Part shown: piece by piece, positions 1 through 7,964 of the stretch
How the letters are laid out: each line of letters opens with the position of its first letter
Position numbering within the stretch: position 1 is the stretch's first letter
NCBI RefSeq assembly: GCF_001921205.1
Contig: NZ_MSIE01000041.1
Span: 1 to 58,047 of the forward strand
Length of the DNA: 58,047 bases
Reading direction: 5' to 3'
Source: Actinophytocola xanthii
GTDB lineage: Bacteria; Actinomycetota; Actinomycetes; Mycobacteriales; Pseudonocardiaceae
Notes under the pieces: model-generated
Seen by the model: the letters and a program-made list of their open reading frames with translations, nothing else
Databases searched by the model: none
What the model was told of the DNA's origin: nothing
Made by a program: the position numbers and the translations under genes

Positions 1-257
1 ACGACGTGACCCTTGATGTCCAGCCCGAGGATGTTCTCGGCCTTGCGGACCGCGTCCTCGCGGCCCTCGGCGAGCTTCACCCCGCCGGCCTTGCCCCGAC
101 CACCTACCTTCACCTGCGCCTTGATCACCACTGGCATACCGAACTCCGCCGCGGCGTCTCCCGCGGCGGCGGCGTCCTCCACGACTCGCTGCCCTGCTCC
201 GACCGGCACGCCGTGCCGCGCGAACAGGTCCTTTGCTTGGTACTCGTACAGGTCCAC
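1..257 (-). CDS. sucC: succinyl-CoA synthetase beta subunit, N-terminal part (runs off left edge)
   Basis: Partial gene read leftward from a GTG at 257. The translation begins [20 protein letters not shown] and continues through [20 protein letters not shown], the characteristic N-terminus of the ADP-forming succinate-CoA ligase beta chain. The ATP-grasp lysine-containing segment ([14 protein letters not shown]) is present. The enzyme interconverts succinyl-CoA and succinate in the TCA cycle, pairing with SucD, which would be expected beyond the left edge. Only about 85 residues are in the window, so completeness cannot be judged. It is divergent from the MFS gene at 365. Confidence 0.93.
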   Translation of the reverse strand, partial: MDLYEYQAKDLFARHGVPVGAGQRVVEDAAAAGDAAAEFGMPVVIKAQVKVGGRGKAGGVKLAEGREDAVRKAENILGLDIKGHV

Positions 258-310
258 GCGCCCGACCCTCCAATTCATGGGCTGTGACCGGGGCCACGAT
301 GTGTTGTAGA

Positions 311-324
311 CTGTATGCAGTATG
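311..324. promoter_or_regulatory. CATAC/GTATG operator, copy A (upstream of MFS gene)
   Basis: CTGTATGCAGTATG lies 41 bases before the MFS start codon. Read on the other strand it gives CATACTGCATACAG, of which CATACTGCATAC is identical to the copy at 13109 in front of the decarboxylase/lyase operon. Likely binding site of the GntR-family regulator encoded at 2068 (inference from shared occurrence). Confidence 0.65.
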
Positions 325-364
325 GACCGCACTTGTCCAGGGAACAGCGACCCGGAGGCCAGTG

Positions 365-1723
365 ATGAGGACCTCAGCCGAGCCAGCGGCACCCCCCGCG
401 GCCAGCGAGACGCTCGACTTTCTCGGCCGGCGCTACGCCGTCGGTCCCACTGCCGAGAGCCTGCTCGGACGGCGCCGGGAGTGGATGCTCTGGCTGCCGT
501 GGGCGGCCATGGCCGCGGTCGGCGTGCTCCAGTACGGCTTCGGTTCGCTGGTGCCCTCCCTGGTGGCCCGCGGCTGGGCGCCGGTCGACGTCTTCTGGCT
601 GCTGGCGCTGTGGACGGTCTTCCAGGCCGGCGCCGGGTTCCCCGTCGCGTTCCTGCGGGAGCGGGGGCGGATCGGCCCGCGTAGCGCGATGGCCGGCGGC
701 GCCGTGTTGCTCGCGCTCGGCCCGCTCGCGCTCGCCCACGGCTCGCTGCTGGTCGCGGTGATCGGCTACTCGGTGCTCAGCGGCACCGGCGCCGGGCTGA
801 TCTACGCCACCTGCTCGTCGACGGTGGCCAAGTGGTACCCGGAGCGCACCGCCGCCAAGGTCAGCCTGGCGACCGGAGCCTTCGCCTACGGGTCGGTGCC
901 GTTCGCCGTCGCGTTCCTGTTCGCCGCGGACGCGGGCAGGCTCGTCGGCATGCTCGACGCGACGGCAGCGGTCATGTTCGTCGTCGTGCTCGGCGCCGGG
1001 CTGCTCCTGCGGGACCCGCCGGCACACTGGTGGCCGCCGACGGTCGACCCGCGGGTGTGGGCACTGGACCGCCGGCAGAGCCCGGTCAACGCCGTGCGCC
1101 AGTACTCCCCGCGCGAGGCCATGCGCACCGGGGTCGCCCCGTTGATGTACCTGATCCTGTTCTGCGCGAGCGCGGTCTCGCTGTTCGACATCACGTTCCT
1201 GGCCACCCTCGGCGCCGAGCTGGACCTGACGCTGGTCGCCGTCGCGATCGGAACGGCGGTTCTGCTCGGTACCAACGGCGCCGGCCGCTCCCTGGCGATC
1301 CGCGTCTCCGAACGGGTCGGCCGGACCCGCACACTCGGCTGGGTACTCGCGCTGCTCGGTGTCGGCCAGCTCTGCCTCGCCAGCGCGGCGACCACGGGCT
1401 CGGTGTCGATGCTGCTGCTGGCCGCCCTGCTCGCCGGTACCGGCGGCGGCGCCTTCTATCCGCTGTTCGCGAGCCTTGCCCGCGAGTTCTTTGGCGACCA
1501 GAGCGCTGGCTCGCGGCAGACGCACGCCGCCGTGTACAGCGCCAAGGCGTTCGGCGGCGTGCTCGGTGTCGGCCTCGCCGCCGCGGCCGTGCCGGCCTGG
1601 GGCTACCCGGCCCTGTTCATGCTGGCGACGGTCCTGGCGACGACCTCCGGAGCGCTGTGTCTCAAGCTGCGTCAGCCAGGCCGGTTCCTACCCGGTCTCC
1701 CGCCGCGCCAGGTCGTTCCGTAG
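365..1723 (+). CDS. MFS transporter, oxalate/formate antiporter (OFA) type
   Basis: A 452-residue polytopic membrane protein with about 12 hydrophobic segments. The segment [20 protein letters not shown] resembles the signature region of OFA-family carriers (OxlT-like), which exchange small carboxylates across the cytoplasmic membrane. I chose ATG 365 because a GGAGG at 354-358 sits 6 bases before it; an upstream in-frame extension to 233 has no ribosome site and would overlap the sucC leader. A CATAC/GTATG operator lies just upstream, tying it to the CoA-ligase/CoA-transferase/ThDP enzyme operon at 6-13 kb. Oxalate, formate or a 2-hydroxy acid are plausible substrates. The substrate cannot be fixed from sequence. 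Confidence 0.82.
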   Translation: MRTSAEPAAPPAASETLDFLGRRYAVGPTAESLLGRRREWMLWLPWAAMAAVGVLQYGFGSLVPSLVARGWAPVDVFWLLALWTVFQAGAGFPVAFLRERGRIGPRSAMAGGAVLLALGPLALAHGSLLVAVIGYSVLSGTGAGLIYATCSSTVAKWYPERTAAKVSLATGAFAYGSVPFAVAFLFAADAGRLVGMLDATAAVMFVVVLGAGLLLRDPPAHWWPPTVDPRVWALDRRQSPVNAVRQYSPREAMRTGVAPLMYLILFCASAVSLFDITFLATLGAELDLTLVAVAIGTAVLLGTNGAGRSLAIRVSERVGRTRTLGWVLALLGVGQLCLASAATTGSVSMLLLAALLAGTGGGAFYPLFASLAREFFGDQSAGSRQTHAAVYSAKAFGGVLGVGLAAAAVPAWGYPALFMLATVLATTSGALCLKLRQPGRFLPGLPPRQVVP

Positions 1724-1747
1724 CCGACCGCAGGGCTCATCGGCACC

Positions 1748-1787
1748 GGGCTCACCCGACGGGTTGGTTCTCCCTCGGGGTGAGCCC
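1748..1787 (+). terminator. probable terminator hairpin after MFS gene
   Basis: GGGCTCACCCGA (1748-1759) pairs with TCGGGGTGAGCCC (1775-1787) with one bulged base, starting 24 bases past the MFS stop codon. No U-rich tail follows, so termination strength is uncertain. Confidence 0.5.
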
Positions 1788-1976
1788 AGCCGTCCGCGGG
1801 AGCGAGAAATCGCCTGGGAGCGGGATGGAGAACGGCTCGAGGCCTTCCCGCCGACCGTCGCCGGCGGCGTCCCAAACCCCCCTGTACACCCGGTCTGACC
1901 GGGGAATTCACTAATGGAGTAGTGGCGTCCGTCACGCACTGTGAAGGTGCTCACGAGGCAGGTAACGGAGAACGTT

Positions 1977-2040
1977 AAGCTGTATGCTGTAGACAGCACG
2001 CAGAGATGCGGCTGGGAAATGCCACTGGGGCATACAGCTT
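1977..2040. promoter_or_regulatory. CATAC/GTATG operators B and B2 forming an 11-bp inverted repeat upstream of the GntR gene
   Basis: AAGCTGTATGC (1977-1987) and GCATACAGCTT (2030-2040) are exact reverse complements separated by 42 bases, just before the regulator start at 2068. Both contain the CATACAG core found at the other three operators. They may be two opposed regulator sites (autoregulation, possible looping) or a stem in the 5' leader. The remainder of the 344-base gap between the MFS and regulator genes shows only the terminator hairpin. Confidence 0.6.
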
Positions 2041-2067
2041 CTCCACATCGACCTGTTGGAGTCCACC

Positions 2068-2814
2068 ATGCAGTCGAACGAGTTGCCGAAGGAACTGGCG
2101 GCTCGCCGGATCGACCGGCCTGTTCCCCTGCGTGAGCACGTCTACCAGGCGATGCAGGAGCTGATCATCTCGCGCCGTCTCGCGCCCGGTCAACACCTGG
2201 TGGAGAGCGAGTTGGCGCAGATGCTGGGGGTGTCCCGGCAGCCCGTGCGCGAGGCCCTGCAGTGGCTCAACAACGAGGGGTGGGTGGACCTGCGGCCCGG
2301 CTACGGCGCCTTCGTCCACGCCCCCACCCAGGACGAGGCCGACCAGCTGCTCGCGGTGCGCTCGCTGCTGGAGAGCGAGTCGGCCCGACTGGCAGCGGTG
2401 CACGCGGACGCCGAGGGCATCGCCCGGCTGCGCGACCTCAACCGACAGGGCATCGAGGCCCTGGCGAGCGACGACGTGGACACCGCGGTGGCACTCAACG
2501 CGGCCGTGCACCGCTGTGTCACCGAGCTGTCCGGCAACAAGGTCCTGCTGGACTTCGCCACCCAGGTGGACCGCAGGGTCCGCTGGTACTACACCCCGAT
2601 CGCGCGCCAGCGCGGCGAGCAGTCCTGGCAGGAGCACGCCAAGCTGATCGACGCGATCGAGAACCGTGATGCGGACGCCGCCGCCCGCATCATGAAGGAG
2701 CACACCGAACGGACGCGGAAGTCCTACCTCGAGCAGCGAGTGGAGGACGGCGAGGACGACCAGCAGCTGATCGCGCTGCCGACCCGCCGTCGCCGCAAGG
2801 CCGCCAAGGCCTGA
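2068..2814 (+). CDS. GntR-family transcriptional regulator with FCD effector domain
   Basis: A 248-residue cytoplasmic DNA-binding protein. A winged HTH occupies roughly residues 20-85 (LREHVYQAMQELIISRRLAP, then ESELAQMLGVSRQPVREAL), followed by an all-helical FCD ligand-binding domain to about residue 220, with the usual metal-site-like Asp/His positions (LNAAVHRCV, QEHAKLIDAI). FCD regulators typically respond to small organic acids or acyl-CoA precursors. ATG 2068 is preferred over an in-frame TTG at 2056 because GGAG (2058-2061) is correctly spaced from the ATG. CATAC/GTATG sites precede this gene and three other transcription units, so I infer it controls the whole organic acid locus and itself. 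The C-terminus is a basic tail (RRRRKAAKA). Confidence 0.92.
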   Translation: MQSNELPKELAARRIDRPVPLREHVYQAMQELIISRRLAPGQHLVESELAQMLGVSRQPVREALQWLNNEGWVDLRPGYGAFVHAPTQDEADQLLAVRSLLESESARLAAVHADAEGIARLRDLNRQGIEALASDDVDTAVALNAAVHRCVTELSGNKVLLDFATQVDRRVRWYYTPIARQRGEQSWQEHAKLIDAIENRDADAAARIMKEHTERTRKSYLEQRVEDGEDDQQLIALPTRRRRKAAKA

Positions 2815-2923
2815 CCCGCTCCCACCCCACCCTTGGCGACCACGACGGTCGCCGGTAAGGCCCTGGGCTCGCGCTGTCGCGACCCAAGGCTTACTCGTGA
2901 TGCCCGTGAGGAGGTGAACGAAC

Positions 2924-3091
2924 ATGCGCAACTGGCTGACCAGGTTCAAGGGCTTCAACGCCGACGGGCGCGCGCTCGGCCTCGGCCTCGCCGTCGCCAT
3001 GGAGCGGCAGCGCGAGCAGGCCACCCACGACGTGGAGGAGTACCTGCGGCGCAACGCCGAGGACCGTCCTGTGACGACCACCTCGGCGTGA
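2924..3091 (+). CDS. small protein, paralogue 1 (55 aa, function unknown)
   Basis: A 55-residue protein starting MRNWLTRFKGF, with a strong GAGGAGGTG ribosome site at 2908-2916. Its central segment GRALGLGLAVAMERQREQAT and the following HDVEEYLRR closely match the 60-residue protein at 3182 (GRRLGLGLATAMERQRRDAT, HEVEDYLR). The two look like a tandem duplication. Predicted character: a glycine/leucine stretch followed by a charged amphipathic helix; no signal peptide. I do not recognise the family. It is separated from its paralogue by hairpin H1. Confidence 0.72.
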   Translation: MRNWLTRFKGFNADGRALGLGLAVAMERQREQATHDVEEYLRRNAEDRPVTTTSA

Positions 3092-3126
3092 TCTGGACTT
3101 GTCGGGGTACCCCGGTTGTTGGAACA

Positions 3127-3166
3127 GGTGGAACACCGGGCCGTGGTCCGTACGGCCCGTCTCCAC
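3127..3166. repeat. hairpin repeat H1
   Basis: Stem GTGGA plus CGGGCCG pairing with CGGCCCG plus TCCAC around a loop containing GGTCCGTA. First of four related hairpins (H1-H4) between 3.1 and 4.55 kb; it lies between the two small paralogous genes and ends just before the second gene's ribosome site. Confidence 0.7.
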
Positions 3167-3181
3167 AGGAGGTGAAAGACC

Positions 3182-3364
3182 ATGCGTAGCTGGCGAGAGA
3201 TCCTCACCGCCCTGACCGCCCCGCCCCGCGGCTTCGCCGCCGACGGCCGGCGCCTGGGCCTCGGCCTGGCGACGGCGATGGAGCGGCAGCGCCGCGACGC
3301 CACCCACGAGGTGGAGGACTACCTGCGCGACGTTCCCGCCGAGCAGGTGAAGGCCGCGGCGTAA
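3182..3364 (+). CDS. small protein, paralogue 2 (60 aa, function unknown)
   Basis: A 60-residue protein with an AGGAGGTG ribosome site a few bases upstream of ATG 3182. It shares the GR(A/R)LGLGLA(V/T)AMERQR core and the H(D/E)VE(E/D)YLR helix with the protein at 2924; the N-termini differ, the second reading MRSWREILTALTAPPRGFAA. The conserved part in both is a glycine-leucine patch followed by a charged helix, which may be a protein-binding or membrane-surface element. Function unknown. It precedes a predicted phosphoesterase and is followed by hairpin H2. Confidence 0.72.
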   Translation: MRSWREILTALTAPPRGFAADGRRLGLGLATAMERQRRDATHEVEDYLRDVPAEQVKAAA

Positions 3365-3370
3365 CGCCGC

Positions 3371-4327
3371 GTGGGGGTAGACGCGATCTCGGTGGGCTGG
3401 GCCACGGTCCGTGTGGCCCAGTCCACCGACGCGTATGCCGAGGACGTCCTGGTCTCGGACCTGGGTCGCCTCGAGGGGACCGGCCGCGTCGAGCCCACCA
3501 CGAGGCCGGTCGTCCGTCTCACCGTCGACCCGCTGGAGCAGCAGGCCCAACGACCGGGCCCGCCGGCACAGGCCCTGCGGGTTCTCACCCTCAACATCCA
3601 GCACGACGCCGGCGACCAGCGGCGGCTGCCCCTGCTGAACCGCGAGCTGCGCCGGCTGCGCCCGCACCTCGTCGCGCTGCAGGAGGTCCGCGAGCACCAA
3701 CTGCCGGTGCTGCTGGCCGGCACCGACCTGAGACACACGACCCACCAGAGCGCGCTGATCCGCACGACCGACGTCGGCGGAAGCGTGGTCGCCACCCGCT
3801 GGCCGCACCGGGTCGTCGACTCGATGGAACGCCGCGAGAACAACGCCCACTGGTGGCTGCTCGCGGTCACCGTCACCGTGCCCGCCCGCGGCGACCTGTT
3901 GTTCGTCACCGGCTCGACGCCCTGGGAACCGAGCGCGGAGTGGGCCCGGGAGCACCAGGCGCGGGAGCTGGTCGCGTTGATCGCCCGGCACCCCACCCCG
4001 TTGCCGCCGGTCGTCGCCGGCGACCTGAACGCCGCCCCGGACTCCGCCAGCATCCGCCACCTGACAGCGCACCTGCGCGACGCGTGGGCCACAGCCGGAC
4101 AGGGCGCCGGCCACACCTGGACCGTGGACAATCCCCTGGCCGCGGCGGAGATCGCCCGGCTGATCGGCGACCCGACCCACCGCCGCCGCATCGACTACGT
4201 CCTCGCCGGCCGCGAAGCCCGAGTCAGGTCGGCGACGCTGGTCGCGAACCACCCGGTCGACGGCGTCTGGCTCAGCGACCACTTCGGCGTACTCGCCGAC
4301 CTGGACCTGACCGGCGTACGCCACTAA
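3371..4327 (+). CDS. endonuclease/exonuclease/phosphatase (EEP) family protein
   Basis: Carries all the core motifs of the metal-dependent EEP hydrolase fold, in order: LTLNIQHD (metal-side Asn), ALQEV (catalytic Glu), GDLNA, RIDYVLAG and SDHFGV (the terminal Asp-His pair). Members cleave phosphodiester or phosphomonoester bonds in nucleic acids, lipids or inositol phosphates; the substrate here is unknown. There is no convincing signal peptide. The start is doubtful: GTG 3371 is the longest choice, but the first 20 codons overlap hairpin H2, and GTG 3392 or 3413 are alternatives; the domain begins only near residue 68. Hairpin H3 follows the stop. Confidence 0.85.
   Translation: MGVDAISVGWATVRVAQSTDAYAEDVLVSDLGRLEGTGRVEPTTRPVVRLTVDPLEQQAQRPGPPAQALRVLTLNIQHDAGDQRRLPLLNRELRRLRPHLVALQEVREHQLPVLLAGTDLRHTTHQSALIRTTDVGGSVVATRWPHRVVDSMERRENNAHWWLLAVTVTVPARGDLLFVTGSTPWEPSAEWAREHQARELVALIARHPTPLPPVVAGDLNAAPDSASIRHLTAHLRDAWATAGQGAGHTWTVDNPLAAAEIARLIGDPTHRRRIDYVLAGREARVRSATLVANHPVDGVWLSDHFGVLADLDLTGVRH
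3390..3428. repeat. hairpin repeat H2
   Basis: A 39-base nearly perfect inverted repeat, left arm CGGTGGGCTGGGCCAC and right arm GTGGCCCAGTCCACCG, with a GGTCC loop. It overlaps the presumed 5' end of the EEP gene, so it may be a terminator/attenuator between the second small gene and the phosphoesterase. Confidence 0.72.
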
Positions 4328-4333
4328 CGGGCC

Positions 4334-4370
4334 GGTGGACTGGGCCGCGGTCCGTACGGCCCAGCCCACC
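4334..4370. repeat. hairpin repeat H3 (probable terminator of EEP gene)
   Basis: GGTGGACTGGGCCG pairs with CGGCCCAGCCCACC (one mismatch) around CGGTCCGTA, six bases after the EEP stop codon. Bases 4337-4373 are identical to 4507-4543 in H4, a 37-base exact direct repeat. Confidence 0.75.
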
Positions 4371-4416
4371 GAGTTCCGGGGGTCGATCGACGTTCGGAAC
4401 AGAAGCTCAGGGGAAC

Positions 4417-4485
4417 GTGACGCAGGCCAGCCACAAGTACGCACCCGGGCCGAGCCCGCGCCTCCCAAGGCGACCAACACACTGA
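4417..4485 (+). CDS. possible 22-aa peptide between hairpins H3 and H4
   Basis: GTG 4417 follows CAGGGGAAC and opens a 22-codon frame (MTQASHKYAPGPSPRLPRRP, then TH) ending at TGA 4485. It sits alone between hairpins H3 and H4, as the other small genes sit between H1 and H2. Basic and proline-rich, no recognised family; it may be chance. Confidence 0.2.
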   Translation: MTQASHKYAPGPSPRLPRRPTH

Positions 4486-4505
4486 ATTCCGGGGAGTCGG
4501 ACCAG

Positions 4506-4540
4506 CGGACTGGGCCGCGGTCCGTACGGCCCAGCCCACC
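4506..4540. repeat. hairpin repeat H4
   Basis: Fourth copy of the GGGCCG/CGGCCC hairpin with the same GGTCCGTA loop, near the 3' end of the leftward TerC gene (stop 4577). It could act as a terminator for that gene. Confidence 0.72.
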
Positions 4541-4576
4541 GAGCTGTGGAAAATCAGTGGTCCGCCTCCCCGTAAC

Positions 4577-5584
4577 TCAGTCGATCTCGGCGGGGCTTTC
4601 CCGTGGCACCGGGGTGGTGACGGCGGTGTCGACCTCTCGACGCCGGTCGCGGCGGACCTTGAGCAGGCTCGCCACGGTGGTGACGGCCAGGGTGCCGACG
4701 ATGATCGCCAGCGACACGAGGATGGGGATCTCCGGTGCCCAGGAGACGCCGTCGTGGTGCAGTGCCTCCAGCACCAGCTTGACGCCGATGAAGCCGAGCA
4801 CCACGGACAGGCCGATGCTCAGGTACACGAGCTTGTCCAGCAGCCCGCCGATGAGGAAGAACAGCTGGCGCAGCCCCATCAGGGCGAACGCGTTGGCGGT
4901 GAACACCAGGTAGGGCTCCTTGGTGAGCCCGAAGATCGCCGGGATCGAGTCGAGGGCGAACAGCAGGTCGGTCGTGCCGATCGCGACCATCACGATCAGC
5001 ATCGGGGTGACCATGCGCTTCCCGTTCACCTTCGTGGTGATCCGGGCGCCTTCGTAGGTGTTCGTCGCGGGCAGCACCTTCTTCACCGCCCGCAGCATCG
5101 CGTTCTCCTTGAACTCCTCCTCCTCGTCGTCCTTGTGCATCATCAGCTTGTAAGCCGTGTAGACGAGGAACGCGCCAAAGAAGTAGAAGAGCCAGTCGAA
5201 GCGGGTGATCGCCTGGTACCCGATCAGGATGAACGCGCCGCGCATGAGCAGCGCCAGCACGATGCCGATCGACAACACCTTCTGGCGGAACTGCCGGGGT
5301 ACCGCGAAGGACGACATGATGATCACGAAGACGAACAGGTTGTCGACCGAGAGTGAGTACTCGGTGATCCACCCGGCGAAGAACTCACCGCCGTACTGCG
5401 GGCCCTCGAAGGCCAGGATGCCCAGTCCGAACAGGATCGACAGCGTCACGTAGCCCGAGATCCAGAGAGTGCATTCCTTGAGCGACGGGTCGCGCGGGTT
5501 GCGCGAGATGAAATAGAAGTCCAGGCAGATGATGGCGATGAGGCCAACGCCGGTGACCAGCCACAGCCACAGTGGAACGTTCAT
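4577..5584 (-). CDS. TerC/Alx-family integral membrane protein
   Basis: A 335-residue membrane protein with about nine hydrophobic segments. TerC hallmarks are the acidic membrane motifs EYSLSVDNLFVF (near residue 75) and LLFALDSIPAIFG (near residue 210), separated by a charged cytoplasmic loop (HKDDEEEEFKEN). Family members include Alx and TerC, linked to manganese export and tellurite resistance. Start ATG 5584. It is convergent with hairpin H4 and follows, 108 bases downstream, the small membrane protein of the preceding operon, so co-transcription is possible but not shown. No metal-responsive riboswitch is evident in the short leader. Confidence 0.93.
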   Translation of the reverse strand: MNVPLWLWLVTGVGLIAIICLDFYFISRNPRDPSLKECTLWISGYVTLSILFGLGILAFEGPQYGGEFFAGWITEYSLSVDNLFVFVIIMSSFAVPRQFRQKVLSIGIVLALLMRGAFILIGYQAITRFDWLFYFFGAFLVYTAYKLMMHKDDEEEEFKENAMLRAVKKVLPATNTYEGARITTKVNGKRMVTPMLIVMVAIGTTDLLFALDSIPAIFGLTKEPYLVFTANAFALMGLRQLFFLIGGLLDKLVYLSIGLSVVLGFIGVKLVLEALHHDGVSWAPEIPILVSLAIIVGTLAVTTVASLLKVRRDRRREVDTAVTTPVPRESPAEID

Positions 5585-5692
5585 CGGCTCCCTTTCGCCC
5601 GCGCGCGGGCACGACTCGTCGATGCGCCGAGTCCAACACTACGGCGCACCGACGAGCTCCTCGCGGGGACTTGATCTACTTCGAGGTCGGCG

Positions 5693-6340
5693 TCAGGGTG
5701 TCGGGGACGCCGCCTTCTTCACGGCGGTCGCCTTCCCCGGACGCGCGGGCGGGCGGTCGGCACCGCGGGCCGGGGTTTCCGGACGACCGCCCCGACGACG
5801 GGCCGCCCTGACCTGGTCGCGCATCGCCTTGCGCCGCTCCTTGGCCTCGAACAGGATCCTCGCGTGCTCGGCGTAGCGCAGGTACACCTCGCGGGCGCGG
5901 GGGTTGCGCCCGGAGATCCGCTGCCAGTACTGGGGCGCCACGCGCTCGTGCAGCCAGAGGAAACCGATGGAGAAGCCCGCACTGACGATTCCCTGGTAGG
6001 CGAGGAAACCGAGCGGGTCGGGGGGCAGCGACGGCGACCCACCCAGGATCCACGAGGTGAGCACCTCGTGCAGCAGACGGGCCGCCGGGAAGGCGATCAG
6101 CCAGTAGAGCGCCGCGGGAGCGAACCCGCCGAGGCGCACCTTGTTCTGCACGAGCAGCATCGTGTAGCCGGCGCCGAGCAGGGCCAGCGGAATGCCCAGC
6201 GCCAGGCCCGTCACCAGCGCCCAGCCGACGGGCTGGCCGACGAATCCGGCCAGCCCGCCGGCGAGGACACCGGCGATGAACCCAACGGCGAGCCCGGGGA
6301 GGGTGAGCTCGGCCAAACGGTAGAGGCGCATCGCAGTCAT
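5693..6340 (-). CDS. small integral membrane protein, unknown family
   Basis: About 215 residues. The N-terminal two thirds contain roughly four hydrophobic helices rich in Gly/Ala/Leu (PGLAVGFIAGVLAGGLAGFV, ALVTGLALGIPLALLGAGY, and others). The C-terminal third is a soluble, very basic tail (KERRKAMRDQVRAARRRGG). It begins 7 bases after the Nramp-like gene stop, so the two are almost certainly co-transcribed and may work as a pair. ATG 6340 touches the AAGGG ribosome site; ATG 6331, eight to nine bases from it, may be the true start. I do not recognise the family; an accessory subunit of the transporter is inference. Confidence 0.75.
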   Translation of the reverse strand: MTAMRLYRLAELTLPGLAVGFIAGVLAGGLAGFVGQPVGWALVTGLALGIPLALLGAGYTMLLVQNKVRLGGFAPAALYWLIAFPAARLLHEVLTSWILGGSPSLPPDPLGFLAYQGIVSAGFSIGFLWLHERVAPQYWQRISGRNPRAREVYLRYAEHARILFEAKERRKAMRDQVRAARRRGGRPETPARGADRPPARPGKATAVKKAASPTP

Positions 6341-6347
6341 CCCTTGG

Positions 6348-7844
6348 TCACAGAACAACGCCGTACCTGAACAGGCTGTAGAACAGCATGCCGAGGTAGA
6401 ACACCGCACCGAAGCCGATGATGGCGTTCGACCACCACTTCGGCCGAATCGGCTTCGGCAACATCTTGTTGTTCACCAGCAACAACGTGACGCAGTAGGC
6501 ACCCATGGCGAACGCGGAGAGGAACGCCAGGATGTCGAGTACGCCCGCCGGACCGTCCGCGGGCCCGAACAGCAGGATCAGGATGCCGAAGGTGATGACA
6601 CCCCACAGGAAGCCCGCGTACAGGTGGGACAGCCGGAACCGCCGTGCGCCGGGCACGTGGAAGTAGGTCATGTCCGCCTGGCCGCGGGAGAACGAGTCGA
6701 ACAGACCCAGCGTGGCGTTCAACCCGATCAGCGCGATGAACCCGAAGAACACCGACCCGAGCACCGGTGAGCCCGCCGCCGCGAACGCGTCGGACATCGC
6801 CGCGAGCGCCGCGTCCCGGTCGCCGCCCTCGATCAGCTCCTTGACGTTCGGGTTCTCCCTGGCCGCCGACTGGGCGAGCACGGTGAACGAGATCGTCACG
6901 AGCATCGTGACGCCCCAGAACAGCAGGAACGCGTCGAAGGTGACCCACTTGCGCCAGCCGCGCCACTTCTCCATCTCCTGCGGGTTGTCCGTGTCGAACA
7001 TGAACCCGCGGGCGGGCATCTCCTCCTCGTCCTTGGCCGCCCGGAGACCGCGGATCTTGGGCACGTGCGCGCCCATGCCGGCCCCGGAGTCCCGGAGGTG
7101 GAGCGTGTACCACATCTGCTGCATGCCGGACGGGCCCGCGAACGCGATCGAGCCCACGATGACCGGGAACCACGCCTCGGTGAACATCTCCGAGGGCATG
7201 TACCCGAAGGCGAACATGCCGCCCAGCGTCGAGCCGAGGTCACCCCAGCTACCGACGATCGACGCGATGATCGCCGTGCCGATGACCAGCGTGCCGATGA
7301 GGATGGCGAGCACGTTCTCCAGCAAGTTGTAGATCACGCTGGCCAGGCTGAACAGGATCCCGACCAGCACCAGGGCGACGCAGGCCGTCACGACCCACGG
7401 AATCCCGGTTATCTCCTCGAACGCCGCGGCGCCCGCCGAGAGGTGACCCGGCCAGATGTAGACCAGGATCGCTGTCACGAAGAAGAACCACATCAACGGT
7501 TTGAACACGCGGGCCGCGCCGGAGAAGATGCTCTCCCCCGTCGCCATCGCGTACCGCGCCATCTCCAGCATCACCACTGCCTGCAGGGTGACACCGATCA
7601 GGAACAGCCACCTGATCTCCGGCCCGAAGACCAGCACCAGACGTGGCCACATGTACGACTCGCCCATACCCACGCCGAGCGCGACCAGGAACACGGTCGG
7701 GCCCAGCAGGTGGATGGAGGGCGGCGCGTCTGGCAGCGGGCGAATGGGCATGGGTTCGAGCCCCCCGGCTCGCCATACCCGTTCCTCGCCCGCGACAGTG
7801 GCCTCACCACTGCCCACGGCGGGAGGATTGTGAGAATCCACCAT
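6348..7844 (-). CDS. Nramp-fold transporter lacking canonical metal-binding motifs
   Basis: A 498-residue polytopic protein matching the Nramp/SLC11 fold (TM1 context GPTVFLVALGVGMGESYMWP; about 11-12 membrane segments). In metal-transporting Nramps TM1 carries DPGN and TM6 carries a Met-Pro-His motif. Here the TM1 position reads GMGESY (residues 59-64) and the TM6 position reads GPSGMQQMWYTLHL, so the usual ligands are absent. A long soluble loop (residues about 270-310, charged) separates middle helices. ATG 7844 has GGAGG just upstream. It lies downstream of the CoA-ligase gene (120-base gap) in the organic acid operon, so a non-metal substrate such as a carboxylate is possible (inference); a Mg-type Nramp relative is the alternative. 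Confidence 0.8.
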   Translation of the reverse strand: MVDSHNPPAVGSGEATVAGEERVWRAGGLEPMPIRPLPDAPPSIHLLGPTVFLVALGVGMGESYMWPRLVLVFGPEIRWLFLIGVTLQAVVMLEMARYAMATGESIFSGAARVFKPLMWFFFVTAILVYIWPGHLSAGAAAFEEITGIPWVVTACVALVLVGILFSLASVIYNLLENVLAILIGTLVIGTAIIASIVGSWGDLGSTLGGMFAFGYMPSEMFTEAWFPVIVGSIAFAGPSGMQQMWYTLHLRDSGAGMGAHVPKIRGLRAAKDEEEMPARGFMFDTDNPQEMEKWRGWRKWVTFDAFLLFWGVTMLVTISFTVLAQSAARENPNVKELIEGGDRDAALAAMSDAFAAAGSPVLGSVFFGFIALIGLNATLGLFDSFSRGQADMTYFHVPGARRFRLSHLYAGFLWGVITFGILILLFGPADGPAGVLDILAFLSAFAMGAYCVTLLLVNNKMLPKPIRPKWWSNAIIGFGAVFYLGMLFYSLFRYGVVL

Positions 7845-7964
7845 TGGACCTCCAGTGTTCGGTGTAACTACCGCCTGCCTGCCTGTCGACCCCTGCCGGG
7901 TGGCCGCCGTTTTCCGTCCCGGCGGCCACCCCACCTTCTGAACTTGGTTCTGGTCGGCGACTTC

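Noticed and set aside
1975-4480. Long minus-strand frames across the GntR, small-gene and EEP region
   Set aside because: They run through hairpins H1-H4 and encode low-complexity sequence; the plus-strand genes have ribosome sites and recognised domains.
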